Source: UBA8389 sp035719105 (GTDB lineage: Bacteria; Bacteroidota; Bacteroidia; Bacteroidales; UBA1402). Taken from it: a DNA stretch of 64,000 nucleotides. This document shows positions 24,455-33,975 of the stretch, piece by piece. A program made the translations under genes and the position numbers. Numbering within the stretch: position 1 is the first letter of the stretch; every line of letters begins with the position of its first letter. The notes under the pieces are model-generated. The model saw nothing but the letters and a program-made list of their open reading frames with translations. It searched no databases and had not been told where the DNA came from. The stretch spans positions 62,001 through 126,000 of the forward strand of contig DASTGN010000006.1 in assembly GCA_035719105.1 (NCBI GenBank). The letters are read 5' to 3'.

Positions 24455-26908
24455 TTATTCGATGGAAAATTTTGCTACACTAAAATGATCATCTTCAAAA
24501 ACCTTTAGTAAGTAAGTGCCCGAACTTAGTTTTTTCACAGAAATAGAAACTACATCTCCCTGATTGATCCCTTGTTGGTGACGGGCTAAAAGTTGTCCGG
24601 TCAAACTATAAATTTCCGTACGCAATACCTGAGAATTGATTTCTTTTGGCTGCAGATACAGTGTTTGATTTCTGACAGGATTGGGGTAGATGATAAAGCT
24701 TTTCGACTTTTCTCGTGGTAAACCGCTGACTGTTATATCATTAAAAACAAGCTGAACATCTTTTACAGCAAGCGTGTAAGCTTTTGCCTCCGTCATAGCG
24801 GAAGCGTTTAAGTAGAAATTGACATTGTCGAACTTGATGGGATAGATGGCTCTGTCCGAAGCATTAAAAAGTTTATTCACAGGTATATTCAGCGTGAAAT
24901 CTTTGTTTTGTTCAAAACTGTTGATTTCGTAGGAAATCGTACTGGTACCATTGTTTGCTTTTAAATAGAATATTGCTCTGGAGATGCCCATGTCGCCAAT
25001 ATTCATGAGGAGTTTAATGGTATCGGGCATTCCGAAGAACGAACATTGATTGATCAATTTAATAAAGGGCGAACGTCCGGCAGCATGAACAAAATTAACT
25101 CCTGCTCCGTGGTCCCAACTGGTGGGTAAATTTGCCTGATTCAGTTGAGCATTCAGGAATGACGAAGCATTCAATGACCAGTCGGTAACCTTCAGACTGT
25201 CTCCAATCATGGTTGGAGCCGAGGGTATGACAACATTGATTTGGAGTTCATCAGTGATGTTGTTGATTTGTCCGGTTACAGTTGTTTTGCCATTTTTCAG
25301 GGCTTTGACAACTCCCTGTTCTATTCTGCAGATCTCCGGATTGCTCACAATCCAGTTAAGTGCTGCAGGTGAAATAAGTGATTCTCCTCCGCTTGTCGTG
25401 GCTACCACTTCAATGGGGTAATCCGTCCGGTTATCCACCATGACCGAATCCAATCGGATTTTTAAGTTGGAAACAGCGAGCAACTTTACTGCGATGCTTG
25501 TTGTTACGTTGCCGTTGTAGGTCGCTGTAATGTAGCCTGGTGTGTTTCCGCTGGCAATAAATTTGGTATCGTAGATTGCACCCAGGGATTCTGGGCAGGT
25601 TAGTACAACACCCTGAACATCAGAGTTTAGAAGAACGCCATATTGATTGTAACCGTAAAAATGCGGAATATGTTCTCCATAAACAGGAAGCAATATGGAT
25701 GATTGGTAAGGTTTTAAGATGCTGATCTGGTTGTCGGTAGGAGCAGTGGATACGATGAACACGCCATTTGCCACTGCACGCTCGTTACCATCACTGGTTC
25801 TATTTACCGGGCCACCGTATTCCGACACATACATGGCACTGGAGCCACCTCCGTCCATGTTGAATGCCGTATAAGCTCCGGCGCTTTTCATCAATTGCGC
25901 CAATTGTTTGGTTGTTGCGCCAATAGAAAGTCCACGTCCGTCAACCACACAAAAAATAATAGTGTCTTTGTTTTGACTATATCCCAGTCCGGTACGCGGA
26001 TGGAGTTCATTCCATACATTTGTTTGCTCCACAACGCCGTCTTGCAACATGGTATTATAATTATCACCACCGCTCATTTGAAGGAAGTTTGATGCATTGT
26101 TTGAATGAATGCTTAAGTTCAAGCGAACATCAATGACATCGTTTATGGAAAGTTGATCTAAACTGGCTGCAGCAGTTCCATGTCCGGAAAGCACAGCTTT
26201 GCCTTTAGGAATAGCGCAATTCCCAATGCCTTTTTGAATGTTGACAACTTTTGCTTTGAGGGTTTTGTTGCTTCCCCAACTGTATCCATCCAAAAGTTCG
26301 ATCAGCACTTCAGTGCCGTATGCATTGGTATGGGTGTATTTTCCATTGTGTTGGTTGAAGAGTACCAATTGGTTCTCTCCACGGAGATGGTTCACTGAAT
26401 TTATGATCCAGTTTGAAGTCCCAAATTGAATGCTACCGTTGTAAGACATCACTCCGATATCAGGAATTTTCTGATCATCGATGGTAAATACATTGCGAGG
26501 GCCAGGAATCTCGGTTATTTCGCCGTTGACCATATTTCCGCTGACAGGATACGCCAGATAACTACCGGTTGTACTGTAAAAATCACCGTTGGTTCCTGCA
26601 AAGTAAAAATTACCTTCGGTAGATATCCTTTTAGCAAGTGACGAGGGTCCCTCTCCGGTATAAATGGAATCTCTTCCCAATGCCGTTCTGATTTCTAAGT
26701 GTGGATCTTTCAGATTTGCTTTCAGAAAATAAACATCCAAACGCTTAGCCGGAGCTGTCAAACGCAAAGAAATATATTGAGTGCCCGGACCTACTTGGTG
26801 GTTCACAAGGGTGTCAATCGTATAATTAACTCCGTCAATTGGCAAAGTTTGTGCTTGCACAAGCAATACGGAAATGAAAACGAAGAGGAAAAAATAAACC
26901 GATTTCAT
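24455..26908 (-). CDS. T9SS-secreted phosphodiester glycosidase (NAGPA/DUF2233 family)
   Basis: The family includes the mammalian uncovering enzyme, which removes GlcNAc from GlcNAc-1-phosphodiesters, and bacterial relatives. The 817 residues contain a signal peptide (MKSVYFFLFVFISVLLVQA), an N-terminal beta region and the catalytic NAGPA domain (about 70-395). Its hallmarks are HPRTGLGYSQNKDT, VVDGRGLSIGATTKQLAQ and the glycine-rich NMDGGGSSAMYV (near 353). A Big_2-like Ig domain (about 480-560), a beta-sandwich and a T9SS sorting domain (IIYPNPVRN) follow. Surface location and the adjacent metallophosphoesterase suggest attack on sugar-1-phosphate links in cell-wall polymers. A -7 box, TAATTTTG, lies immediately before the ATG, just past a strong hairpin, so the gene may also start its own leaderless transcript. 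Confidence 0.87.
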   Translation of the reverse strand: MKSVYFFLFVFISVLLVQAQTLPIDGVNYTIDTLVNHQVGPGTQYISLRLTAPAKRLDVYFLKANLKDPHLEIRTALGRDSIYTGEGPSSLAKRISTEGNFYFAGTNGDFYSTTGSYLAYPVSGNMVNGEITEIPGPRNVFTIDDQKIPDIGVMSYNGSIQFGTSNWIINSVNHLRGENQLVLFNQHNGKYTHTNAYGTEVLIELLDGYSWGSNKTLKAKVVNIQKGIGNCAIPKGKAVLSGHGTAAASLDQLSINDVIDVRLNLSIHSNNASNFLQMSGGDNYNTMLQDGVVEQTNVWNELHPRTGLGYSQNKDTIIFCVVDGRGLSIGATTKQLAQLMKSAGAYTAFNMDGGGSSAMYVSEYGGPVNRTSDGNERAVANGVFIVSTAPTDNQISILKPYQSSILLPVYGEHIPHFYGYNQYGVLLNSDVQGVVLTCPESLGAIYDTKFIASGNTPGYITATYNGNVTTSIAVKLLAVSNLKIRLDSVMVDNRTDYPIEVVATTSGGESLISPAALNWIVSNPEICRIEQGVVKALKNGKTTVTGQINNITDELQINVVIPSAPTMIGDSLKVTDWSLNASSFLNAQLNQANLPTSWDHGAGVNFVHAAGRSPFIKLINQCSFFGMPDTIKLLMNIGDMGISRAIFYLKANNGTSTISYEINSFEQNKDFTLNIPVNKLFNASDRAIYPIKFDNVNFYLNASAMTEAKAYTLAVKDVQLVFNDITVSGLPREKSKSFIIYPNPVRNQTLYLQPKEINSQVLRTEIYSLTGQLLARHQQGINQGDVVSISVKKLSSGTYLLKVFEDDHFSVAKFSIE

Positions 26909-26909
26909 A

Positions 26910-26917
26910 CAAAATTA
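26910..26917 (-). promoter_or_regulatory. Possible internal -7 box (TAATTTTG)
   Basis: Exact TAnnTTTG on the minus strand, one base upstream of the ATG at 26908. A transcript from it would be essentially leaderless. It lies downstream of the hairpin at 26971-27002, so it could restart transcription of the lower operon. Confidence 0.35.
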
Positions 26918-26970
26918 GTTTTGTAAATTACTATCTTTGAGCCTGTTATAATTTAAAGCTACAGTATGGA

Positions 26971-27002
26971 AAAAAAGGTGGTGGCAGTGCCACCACCTTT
27001 TT
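26971..27002 (-). terminator. Strong hairpin terminator inside the PUL operon
   Basis: AAAAAGGTGGTGGC and GCCACCACCTTTTT form a 14-pair stem with loop AGT, flanked by an A-run that becomes seven T on the minus strand. It lies 20 bases after the DUF4623-like gene stop and before the phosphodiester glycosidase. It is nearly symmetric, so it could act in either direction. Confidence 0.75.
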
Positions 27003-27021
27003 GCCGAGAATGATTGTTGTT

Positions 27022-29562
27022 TTATTTTACAACCACTTTGTGCGTGAATGTTTCTCTTTCGTGTGTTGTTGTTTTTACCAAGAATAAGCCATTGGTTGCC
27101 AAATCAACTGAAGATACATTGGTTGCTTTTTTAACCAATTGTCCAGCAACAGTATAAACGGCAACACTTGCCACTTCCTTGTTGAAATTGACTGTTCTGT
27201 CAACGATGCTGATTTTTACAGGATTGTTTTTGAGAATGTCAATACCAGTACTGCTGTTGATTTTGAATTCATAAACTCCATAACCGTTCTCTCCAGTATA
27301 TAAATAAAGGGTTGCGGTTTTTGTAGATTCATTTGTTTCAACCATTGGAATTGCGGTGCGGTATGGATTTGAAGTGCCACCCATTCCATTTGCAGGTAGT
27401 GTCCAGAATGATTTGATTGCGTTGAATTCCTTGTTTGCGTTAGCCCATTTAAACAAACGGAAGGTTGAAGGAGGAACACCTGCGGTGTTCATGGATGCCA
27501 TCAGGAAGAAGTGTTCACCGCCTAAATCAAATTCAATCAGGCCATTATGACCTTGTTTGTTGCCTATTCCGATTGACCAGTCTTCTACTGTTTTAGGAAC
27601 GTTATAGAAACCATCCACTACATTTCCTGCCATATCAATTAAGGTAGGTAGCGTTGCATTTCCATCTAAATAGAAATAATTATCATCCATAGGGAAGATT
27701 TGGGGAGCAGTTCCCGGGTTCGTCAAACCAGTGAGGAATGTTCCAGCAGTGATGGCGTCAATAATAATTTGTTCTGCTTTGCCAACCACTCCATTGGTGA
27801 TTTTCCATTTATAGGCTTCCATTGCTGATGCGTTAGCAGCCATGATAATTCCATTCGTATTTACATCTCCATAGACTCCGAATGCATCGAAACGAACTGT
27901 TGCTGAAGCAAAGTCAGGATTATCTTTCAAGATTTCATCAATGAGGAGCGTGCCGTTTCCGGTTGCCAAATCAATTTTCCAAACCTGGAATGGTTGTGCG
28001 ACAGAGGATATTAAATTTCCTATCAGTATGTTACCTGCTGCATCTTTTTTAATATCATTATACTGAAGAGTACCAGCCAGATAAATGCTGTCAGCGCCTG
28101 ATACACTCTTTCCAACATGTTGGAAAATATTGGTTGCCAGAACAATCGGAACCAATTTCTTTCCAGTTGCGCCATCCACGACGTTGATTCGCTTGTTTTC
28201 TCTGTCAATAAAGTACATTTTACCATCCTTGGCCGTCATACCACGAACCATTTGTGCCGTTCCTATTGGATTAGCTGACAGGTTGTCGAGTGTTTTGGAA
28301 ACCAACCATTTACTTGTCAACGTATATTTGCCGTCTTCCAATGGAGCATAGACGGATGGGTCGGGTCTTGGAACAGGTGAAATGGTCACTTTACTAGTTT
28401 CAGTAACCAATTTGAGTTCTGAGTCATAGGTCACAACGGCCTTTACATTCACTTTCGTATTTACAGGAATGGTTGCCTGATTTAAACTTACAAGAAGCGT
28501 AATGCTACTTTCCGTGTCGTCAACTAAAACCACATTGTCGGTTCCGTAGGATGCTACTTTTAGTCCTTCCAGGTAGACATATTCATGCATGTAGGATGCT
28601 ACATCACCTTTCAGGGTAGCCAATGTCACAGTTTGTTGCGTAGGAGCTGTTCCGGCTTCTTTTGCTACCAAAGTGGCACCGGTTACTTTTAGGTAAGAAC
28701 CCAATGCAGCTGTCGTCCCGGAAATGGTAATTTTATCACCGACAACAAGCGTAGGAGCTTCTGTAAATTCGATCATCAAACCTGCAGATGCATCTTGAAT
28801 ATAAGCAGTAGTTCCACTAACCAATGTAACAAAACCGCCTGCTTTGGTTGTTTTAGCTGCTCCTAAAGCTTTCACTTCAGCGCAGGTTGGGATATATTCT
28901 ATCCATTTGGCATACAGTGCTTTATTTCCATCGGCACCCACGGCAATGGAAGTGATTTTACTGCCTGTAAAAGCTGCATTGTCGTACCAGCCATCAAAAG
29001 TAAAACCTTCTTTATATGGAGCAGGAATGATCACTTCTGTGGTTCCATCATAAGTGGCTGGTCCTGCAAAAGCATGTTTCCAAGTGGGTATGAATGCTTC
29101 AGGTTGTCCCGCAACTGCATAATTGGCGGAAGCGGGCCATGTTGCACGTTGACCGCTTACAAAAAATGCAGATACATTGTAACGCCAGTATGCATTTTCA
29201 GCTTCAGCTATTGCAGCTACTGATTGTTTGGTTACAGTAGCTACAATATAGTCGTGTAACCACAACCATTTTGGAGTTTTAAGGACTGCCCACATGTTGG
29301 TGGCAAAAGTCGGAATACGGACAACTGGATCTGCTGCTGAAAGGATGACGCTAAGTGTTTCCCAGTTGTACCAAGTAGCCGTTGTTGCAACCGAATACTG
29401 CGTGTTGTAATCCTGATTCAATCCGACAAGCATGTCGGCTTTGTTTTTCCAACCATAATCGTTAGTCACACCACCATTCAGTTCGTAAGTGATGGTTCCA
29501 CCTGCTGCATAGGACATTAGAGCCATGCTGCATGCAGCAATCAGTAAAGTAAATTTTTTCAT
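27022..29562 (-). CDS. T9SS-sorted DUF4623-like surface protein
   Basis: The 846-residue protein has a signal peptide (MKKFTLLIAACSMALMSYAA), then a beta region beginning GGTITYELNGG, an InlB-type beta-repeat (about 170-225; FDGWYDNAAFTGSKIT), two OB-like domains (about 228-395) with YIQDASAGLMIEF, a propeller-like region (about 410-760) with GMTAKDGKMYFIDRENKRIN, and a C-terminal T9SS-type domain ending FTHKVVVK. The propeller part resembles DUF4623 proteins of Bacteroidetes, which have no proven function and often accompany SusCD systems. It probably binds glycan at the surface. The start at 29562 is preferred over an ATG 54 bases upstream because it gives a proper signal peptide. A strong hairpin follows the stop. 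Confidence 0.72.
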   Translation of the reverse strand: MKKFTLLIAACSMALMSYAAGGTITYELNGGVTNDYGWKNKADMLVGLNQDYNTQYSVATTATWYNWETLSVILSAADPVVRIPTFATNMWAVLKTPKWLWLHDYIVATVTKQSVAAIAEAENAYWRYNVSAFFVSGQRATWPASANYAVAGQPEAFIPTWKHAFAGPATYDGTTEVIIPAPYKEGFTFDGWYDNAAFTGSKITSIAVGADGNKALYAKWIEYIPTCAEVKALGAAKTTKAGGFVTLVSGTTAYIQDASAGLMIEFTEAPTLVVGDKITISGTTAALGSYLKVTGATLVAKEAGTAPTQQTVTLATLKGDVASYMHEYVYLEGLKVASYGTDNVVLVDDTESSITLLVSLNQATIPVNTKVNVKAVVTYDSELKLVTETSKVTISPVPRPDPSVYAPLEDGKYTLTSKWLVSKTLDNLSANPIGTAQMVRGMTAKDGKMYFIDRENKRINVVDGATGKKLVPIVLATNIFQHVGKSVSGADSIYLAGTLQYNDIKKDAAGNILIGNLISSVAQPFQVWKIDLATGNGTLLIDEILKDNPDFASATVRFDAFGVYGDVNTNGIIMAANASAMEAYKWKITNGVVGKAEQIIIDAITAGTFLTGLTNPGTAPQIFPMDDNYFYLDGNATLPTLIDMAGNVVDGFYNVPKTVEDWSIGIGNKQGHNGLIEFDLGGEHFFLMASMNTAGVPPSTFRLFKWANANKEFNAIKSFWTLPANGMGGTSNPYRTAIPMVETNESTKTATLYLYTGENGYGVYEFKINSSTGIDILKNNPVKISIVDRTVNFNKEVASVAVYTVAGQLVKKATNVSSVDLATNGLFLVKTTTHERETFTHKVVVK

Positions 29563-29626
29563 AGATCGTAGGTTTTTGTGTTGATAATAGATAATAGGTA
29601 AAATTTTATTTCTCATTAAGTAATTT

Positions 29627-32251
29627 TCATTTTCTAATTTTTATCGTTTTTTCATTGTTTCCCGCTTTTATCTTTATAAAGTAGAATCCTTGCGCATAAC
29701 CTGTCAAATCTGGTGAAAGGGTGTTTTTGCCTGGTTTCAGACTAAAGGTGAATTGGCCAATCTTCATTCCTGTCGCGGCATAGGTTTCAATATGCGCTTC
29801 GTTGCAATCGGTGTTGTAAATTAAAAGATGACAATTTCCTGCTTTGTCGTAGAAACTGGAACAGAAGTCGGTTGAATTCCTATCTTGAATAGCCGATGGA
29901 CTTTTCAGATAAACCGTGACAAATGCCGAAGGTTCTGTCAATCCCACACTATTTTTGGCTCTAACGCGCAAGTAATAAGTGCCTTCATTTAAATTGCCAT
30001 AGACGGTGCTATAAACAAATGCATCTACGGATTGCAAAGTTGTACCGCGTGTTGGGAAGGTTGAACTTTGTGACAACTCGGCTCGGAAACCTTTAGAGAC
30101 TTGTTCTTGCCAGCTGAGTTCAATTTCAGAGCCATAAACGGTAGCTTCATTGGCTGGATTGATTAGCACCGGTACTGGAATTGGCACTTCCATTGTCGTA
30201 AAGTAAATGCGTTCCGAAATGGCTTGGACATCTCCCCTGAATGCTTTGACACGAGCATAATACGTCGTCGAGGTAGCAAGGAATCCAGTTGGTACCGTGA
30301 CTGACGTAGTCTGTACATTTTTGGTGTATGCCAAAGCGGAGAAATCAGCATATTGCGAAATTTCAAGTGTATAATTGGCTCCTTCACCAATGTCAGACCA
30401 TGTGAACTCAGGTGACATTGAAATGTTTACAGTGCCATCAGCAGGCGAAGTAATTTTGAACTTAGTGCCCTTAAAGCTGCGTACTTCCGATACTGTTGCT
30501 AATGCATTGGGCCTGATGGTTTTAACCCGCCAATAGTAAGTGTTGTTTTCTTTGATGTTGGTTTGAAGTCCCGAATAAAACTCAGGTGCAGCTATTTCAC
30601 GGGAAACAATGGGTTTTGCGAAGGCAGAGTCTTCCGATAATTCCCAAACATAATGGGAGGCATTGGCAACCGGCATCCAAGTGAAAAAGACTGGCAACAC
30701 CACCTTGTAGCTGTTTTGGGCTGGAGAGGTTAGTTGCGCGGTGTCGACGATCGTAGCACCTTCGCCTAGCACTCGTGGTGGAAATTCATTGCCAAACCGA
30801 TCGTAAACTGCTACGGCAAGATCGTGTGTAGTATTGTTTACACGATCCGGAAGGGTATCCTTTTTGGTATAGGTTACAGCTAACAAATACTTCGGACTGG
30901 TGAATGCATCGGCATCAAGCCTGTTTGCCTTGGGGATCGCGTAAATACTGTATCGTACACTGTTATCGGAATATTCCCAGCTCAGAATTTGGCCTGAAAT
31001 TGTCAGGTTGTTCACCAGCGTTTGTGTTGGTGCAATTTTCCACCCATATTGAGCGCATAGAGCCTGCGATTGATACGGACCAGCTTTGAAAGCGTTCAAG
31101 GTGGCTTGAGGTAGATTGTTCATTCTGAAATATACACTACCGGTATTGCCGTTTAAATCGGCATTTCTGTTGATCGCAATCTCATTAATCAATTCAGTTG
31201 CAGTGAAACTGCTGGTGTTGCTGGAATAATAATTTCGGCCAAAGAAATTGGAAACCTTTGCCCACCAGGGACTAAGTTTTGAATAGTCATTGGTCGCATG
31301 ATTGATCGCCCAATACAATTGTGGTGAAATGTAATCGATGGATCCATCTTTTAGCCAAGCCAATGGATCGCTGTAAATGCCGTTGTATTGCCAGTCGTCG
31401 CCTACTGGGCAAGGATCAACCCCATATTTTCTAGCCACATCGATATCCGAAGCTGCCACACCAGCCGGACTAATACCGTACGTGACGTAGGATTTGATGC
31501 TGTTGATACGAGCTTGAACATCCTTAACCATTTGATTGACATTATCACGACGCCAATCGGCCCTTGACAATCCTTTTGGATTATACAATTGAAATTGTTG
31601 CTCATCCATCGCATCTGTAATGCCTTGTACATAAAAGTAGTCGTCGAAAATAATTCCGTCTACATCGTATTTGTTGAGGATGTCTGCCACTACATCCGAT
31701 ATGCGTTTTCGAACCTCAGGAAGCCCGGGATTGAGTATTTTGGTATAACTTCCATAATCCAGCAACCAGTCGGGATGCACATTGGAATAGTCATTGGTCA
31801 AGTTCCCATGTGAATCTGCAGATGTGGAGTATCGGTAAAGGTTAAGCCAGGCATGTACTTCGATACCACGTGCATGCGCTTCTTCAATCAGGTATGCCAA
31901 AGGATCCCAACCAGGGTCGGCTCCCCGCACAGATGAAAGATACTGACTCCAGGGTTCGTATTGTGAGTTGTAGAAAGCGTCACACATACCCCTCACCTGA
32001 AAGTAAATCATATTGAAATTGGCAGCCTTCAATTTTTCGAGTACAGCGATCAGACCTGATTTCTGTGCGACTCGTGCTGCCTCACGGAGGGCTTCATTGG
32101 TTCCGGTGGCTGCAGGTACGGTGGTCGAAGGCCAATCCAGCCTCCATACTGTCGAAAGCCATACGGAACGAACTTCGCGTTTGAGCGCTTGTGCCGAAAG
32201 ATGCATTCCGATGATTAGAAACAAGACTGCTATGTAGATGATACGTTTCAT
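29627..32251 (-). CDS. T9SS-secreted GHL10 (DigH/YngK-like) glycoside hydrolase
   Basis: The 874-residue protein has a signal peptide (1-20) and a GHL10 (formerly DUF187) TIM-barrel of about 25-380, with REVRSVWLSTVWRLDWPS, FNMIYFQVRGMCDAFY, GIEVHAWLNLYRYS and DVDGIIFDDYFY. The acidic pair in FDDYF is the usual active-site region. Four FN3/Ig-like domains (about 410-795) and a T9SS-type C-terminal domain ending KTIKIRK follow. Escherichia coli DigH (YddW) of this family cleaves denuded peptidoglycan glycan strands, the product of amidases. With an Amidase_3 enzyme in the same operon, the best guess is an extracellular hydrolase of amidase-treated murein. Other bacterial glycans remain possible. 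Confidence 0.88.
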   Translation of the reverse strand: MKRIIYIAVLFLIIGMHLSAQALKREVRSVWLSTVWRLDWPSTTVPAATGTNEALREAARVAQKSGLIAVLEKLKAANFNMIYFQVRGMCDAFYNSQYEPWSQYLSSVRGADPGWDPLAYLIEEAHARGIEVHAWLNLYRYSTSADSHGNLTNDYSNVHPDWLLDYGSYTKILNPGLPEVRKRISDVVADILNKYDVDGIIFDDYFYVQGITDAMDEQQFQLYNPKGLSRADWRRDNVNQMVKDVQARINSIKSYVTYGISPAGVAASDIDVARKYGVDPCPVGDDWQYNGIYSDPLAWLKDGSIDYISPQLYWAINHATNDYSKLSPWWAKVSNFFGRNYYSSNTSSFTATELINEIAINRNADLNGNTGSVYFRMNNLPQATLNAFKAGPYQSQALCAQYGWKIAPTQTLVNNLTISGQILSWEYSDNSVRYSIYAIPKANRLDADAFTSPKYLLAVTYTKKDTLPDRVNNTTHDLAVAVYDRFGNEFPPRVLGEGATIVDTAQLTSPAQNSYKVVLPVFFTWMPVANASHYVWELSEDSAFAKPIVSREIAAPEFYSGLQTNIKENNTYYWRVKTIRPNALATVSEVRSFKGTKFKITSPADGTVNISMSPEFTWSDIGEGANYTLEISQYADFSALAYTKNVQTTSVTVPTGFLATSTTYYARVKAFRGDVQAISERIYFTTMEVPIPVPVLINPANEATVYGSEIELSWQEQVSKGFRAELSQSSTFPTRGTTLQSVDAFVYSTVYGNLNEGTYYLRVRAKNSVGLTEPSAFVTVYLKSPSAIQDRNSTDFCSSFYDKAGNCHLLIYNTDCNEAHIETYAATGMKIGQFTFSLKPGKNTLSPDLTGYAQGFYFIKIKAGNNEKTIKIRK

Positions 32252-32266
32252 TCAGAACCCAAACTA

Positions 32267-33949
32267 TTAAAACAATTTTGACTTGCTGTTGTTCACAGCA
32301 ACTCCATAAATCTCAACTCCTTCTATTACCGTTTCAATTTTATTGGTGGCCGGATTAAAACGCATCAGTCCGGATTTTACTTCAGTAGGATTGGCAGAGC
32401 GCAAACCAAAGTAAACACAACCGGTTGCTTCGTCCAATGCTAATTGGCAAATCCCAATGAATTCACCCGATGAACCTTCTCCCTTACCGGGTTCAGTAAT
32501 TGGTGTCACACTTTTACCATTCGCTGTTGTCAGTTTATAGGGAGCCAGATTGCTTCTAGAGCCTCCAATGGCGCTGAATTGATCCAATGTACAACGGTAC
32601 AAACCCTCATATCCGGTATCGTAAATAGTGAAATAAAGCATTTGATTCTTAGCATCCCATACCAGTGACTTGGGACTCATGCCAGTTAGGGCCACACCAG
32701 CCGCAGGTGCAGGTTGCCCACCTGTAATAGCCGCTGGCAGGATGTCTGCGTCCGTAAAACGGAATACCCCTGTTCCATTATACGTTTTACACCAGAACCA
32801 CGTACCATTGATTTTGGTGAAACAAGCATTCATGGAACCATAACTCCATCCATTACCATAATAACCTAAGGTGGCGTTTTGAACAACCCAGGGATAATCT
32901 GTTGCAGAATATACTTTGTTGCGATCGGTGAGACTTATTTTGCTGAATCCTGTATTTCGATTGGAAAAATACAAATTGGAGCCTTCAATGTAACCGTAGA
33001 AAGGGTCGTTGAATGCTTGTCCTGTATTGGACAGCATGGTTTCGACTTTTGAACCGTCTTTGGAAATCACGGTAATTCTACCATCTCCCAACACACCGTC
33101 GGCATCGTCCACGTAGGTGAATTGTTGACCACAGTCCAAGACATACAACGAAGCATCGTTGTACAGAATATTCAATGGGTGTTTTCCCGAAGAGACCCCC
33201 ATGTCAAACGGATTGATGTTCATGCCAACAGGTTTGTTACTTACCAGTTTGAGCGCCATGATGTTACCGCCTTTTACGGCATAATACAATGTGGGCATAT
33301 CTTGGTTGTAGGCCACCTGTACATTGATTTTTCCTTCTTCCAATTGACGACCGGACAATTTTACGTTCAAACGAACAGCTTGCGATCCAACATGGCTGAA
33401 CTTCACTTTACCTGGATTCTGTGCGGTGGAAGTGCTGATTGGATTTCCGTTTTCGTCGGTAGTCCCCTGAGGGAAAATCCATAAATATTCTTCAGTCAGA
33501 TTCTCGGGGTTTGGGAGCTCTACTGAAATGCTGACCGGTGTAGTAAGCACTTCACAAATACCACCTACGATGGGATCAATTTTCATTATCGGAACAATGT
33601 CCTTGATTAAGATGGGTTGCCTGTTGAATTTTGTATCGTTGATGGTTAGTTTTACATAATAGGTTCCTGCTACAGCATATTTATGTGTAACTGCCTTACC
33701 AATAACAGGGTCACTACCATCACCAAAATCCCAGACACACGGACCATCCAAGTTTGAAATGCTTTTGAACGCCACTGTCGCACCCACATAATAATCCAAC
33801 TTATAGGTGTCATCTGTTACTTCGTAGGTAAACGCTACGGCTGCCGATGGTAAATCTTCCACTTCCGGCAGATTGGTCATACAACCAAAGGCTATGAATC
33901 CAATTAAGCAAAGTAGCAAATATTGTTTTATGAATGCTTTTGTTTTCAT
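32267..33949 (-). CDS. PKD-domain surface lipoprotein, probable glycan-binding protein (SusE/F position)
   Basis: The 560-residue lipoprotein has the signal MKTKAFIKQYLLLCLIGFIA followed by FGC, where the cysteine would be lipidated. A PKD domain (about 60-115) has CVWDFGDGSDPVIG and HKYAVAGTYYVKL. A second Ig-like domain (about 125-215) and a propeller-like region (about 220-550) with blades such as LKLVSNKPVGMNIN and SLVWDAKNQMLYFTIYD follow. Its location third after SusC matches surface glycan-binding proteins. The start at 33949 is chosen because the longer reading (33979) overlaps the upstream gene and adds no signal features. It shows no catalytic motif. It probably helps capture glycan for SusCD. 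Confidence 0.78.
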   Translation of the reverse strand: MKTKAFIKQYLLLCLIGFIAFGCMTNLPEVEDLPSAAVAFTYEVTDDTYKLDYYVGATVAFKSISNLDGPCVWDFGDGSDPVIGKAVTHKYAVAGTYYVKLTINDTKFNRQPILIKDIVPIMKIDPIVGGICEVLTTPVSISVELPNPENLTEEYLWIFPQGTTDENGNPISTSTAQNPGKVKFSHVGSQAVRLNVKLSGRQLEEGKINVQVAYNQDMPTLYYAVKGGNIMALKLVSNKPVGMNINPFDMGVSSGKHPLNILYNDASLYVLDCGQQFTYVDDADGVLGDGRITVISKDGSKVETMLSNTGQAFNDPFYGYIEGSNLYFSNRNTGFSKISLTDRNKVYSATDYPWVVQNATLGYYGNGWSYGSMNACFTKINGTWFWCKTYNGTGVFRFTDADILPAAITGGQPAPAAGVALTGMSPKSLVWDAKNQMLYFTIYDTGYEGLYRCTLDQFSAIGGSRSNLAPYKLTTANGKSVTPITEPGKGEGSSGEFIGICQLALDEATGCVYFGLRSANPTEVKSGLMRFNPATNKIETVIEGVEIYGVAVNNSKSKLF

Positions 33950-33975
33950 GTGTTTCTGAGTTGGTAAATTGAAAA

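Noticed and set aside
26931..27002. Possible plus-strand small RNA from TATCTTTG (26931-26938) to the hairpin
   Set aside because: A promoter box and a symmetric hairpin exist, but no -33 element and no conserved body sequence; the hairpin is better explained as a terminator of the minus-strand gene.
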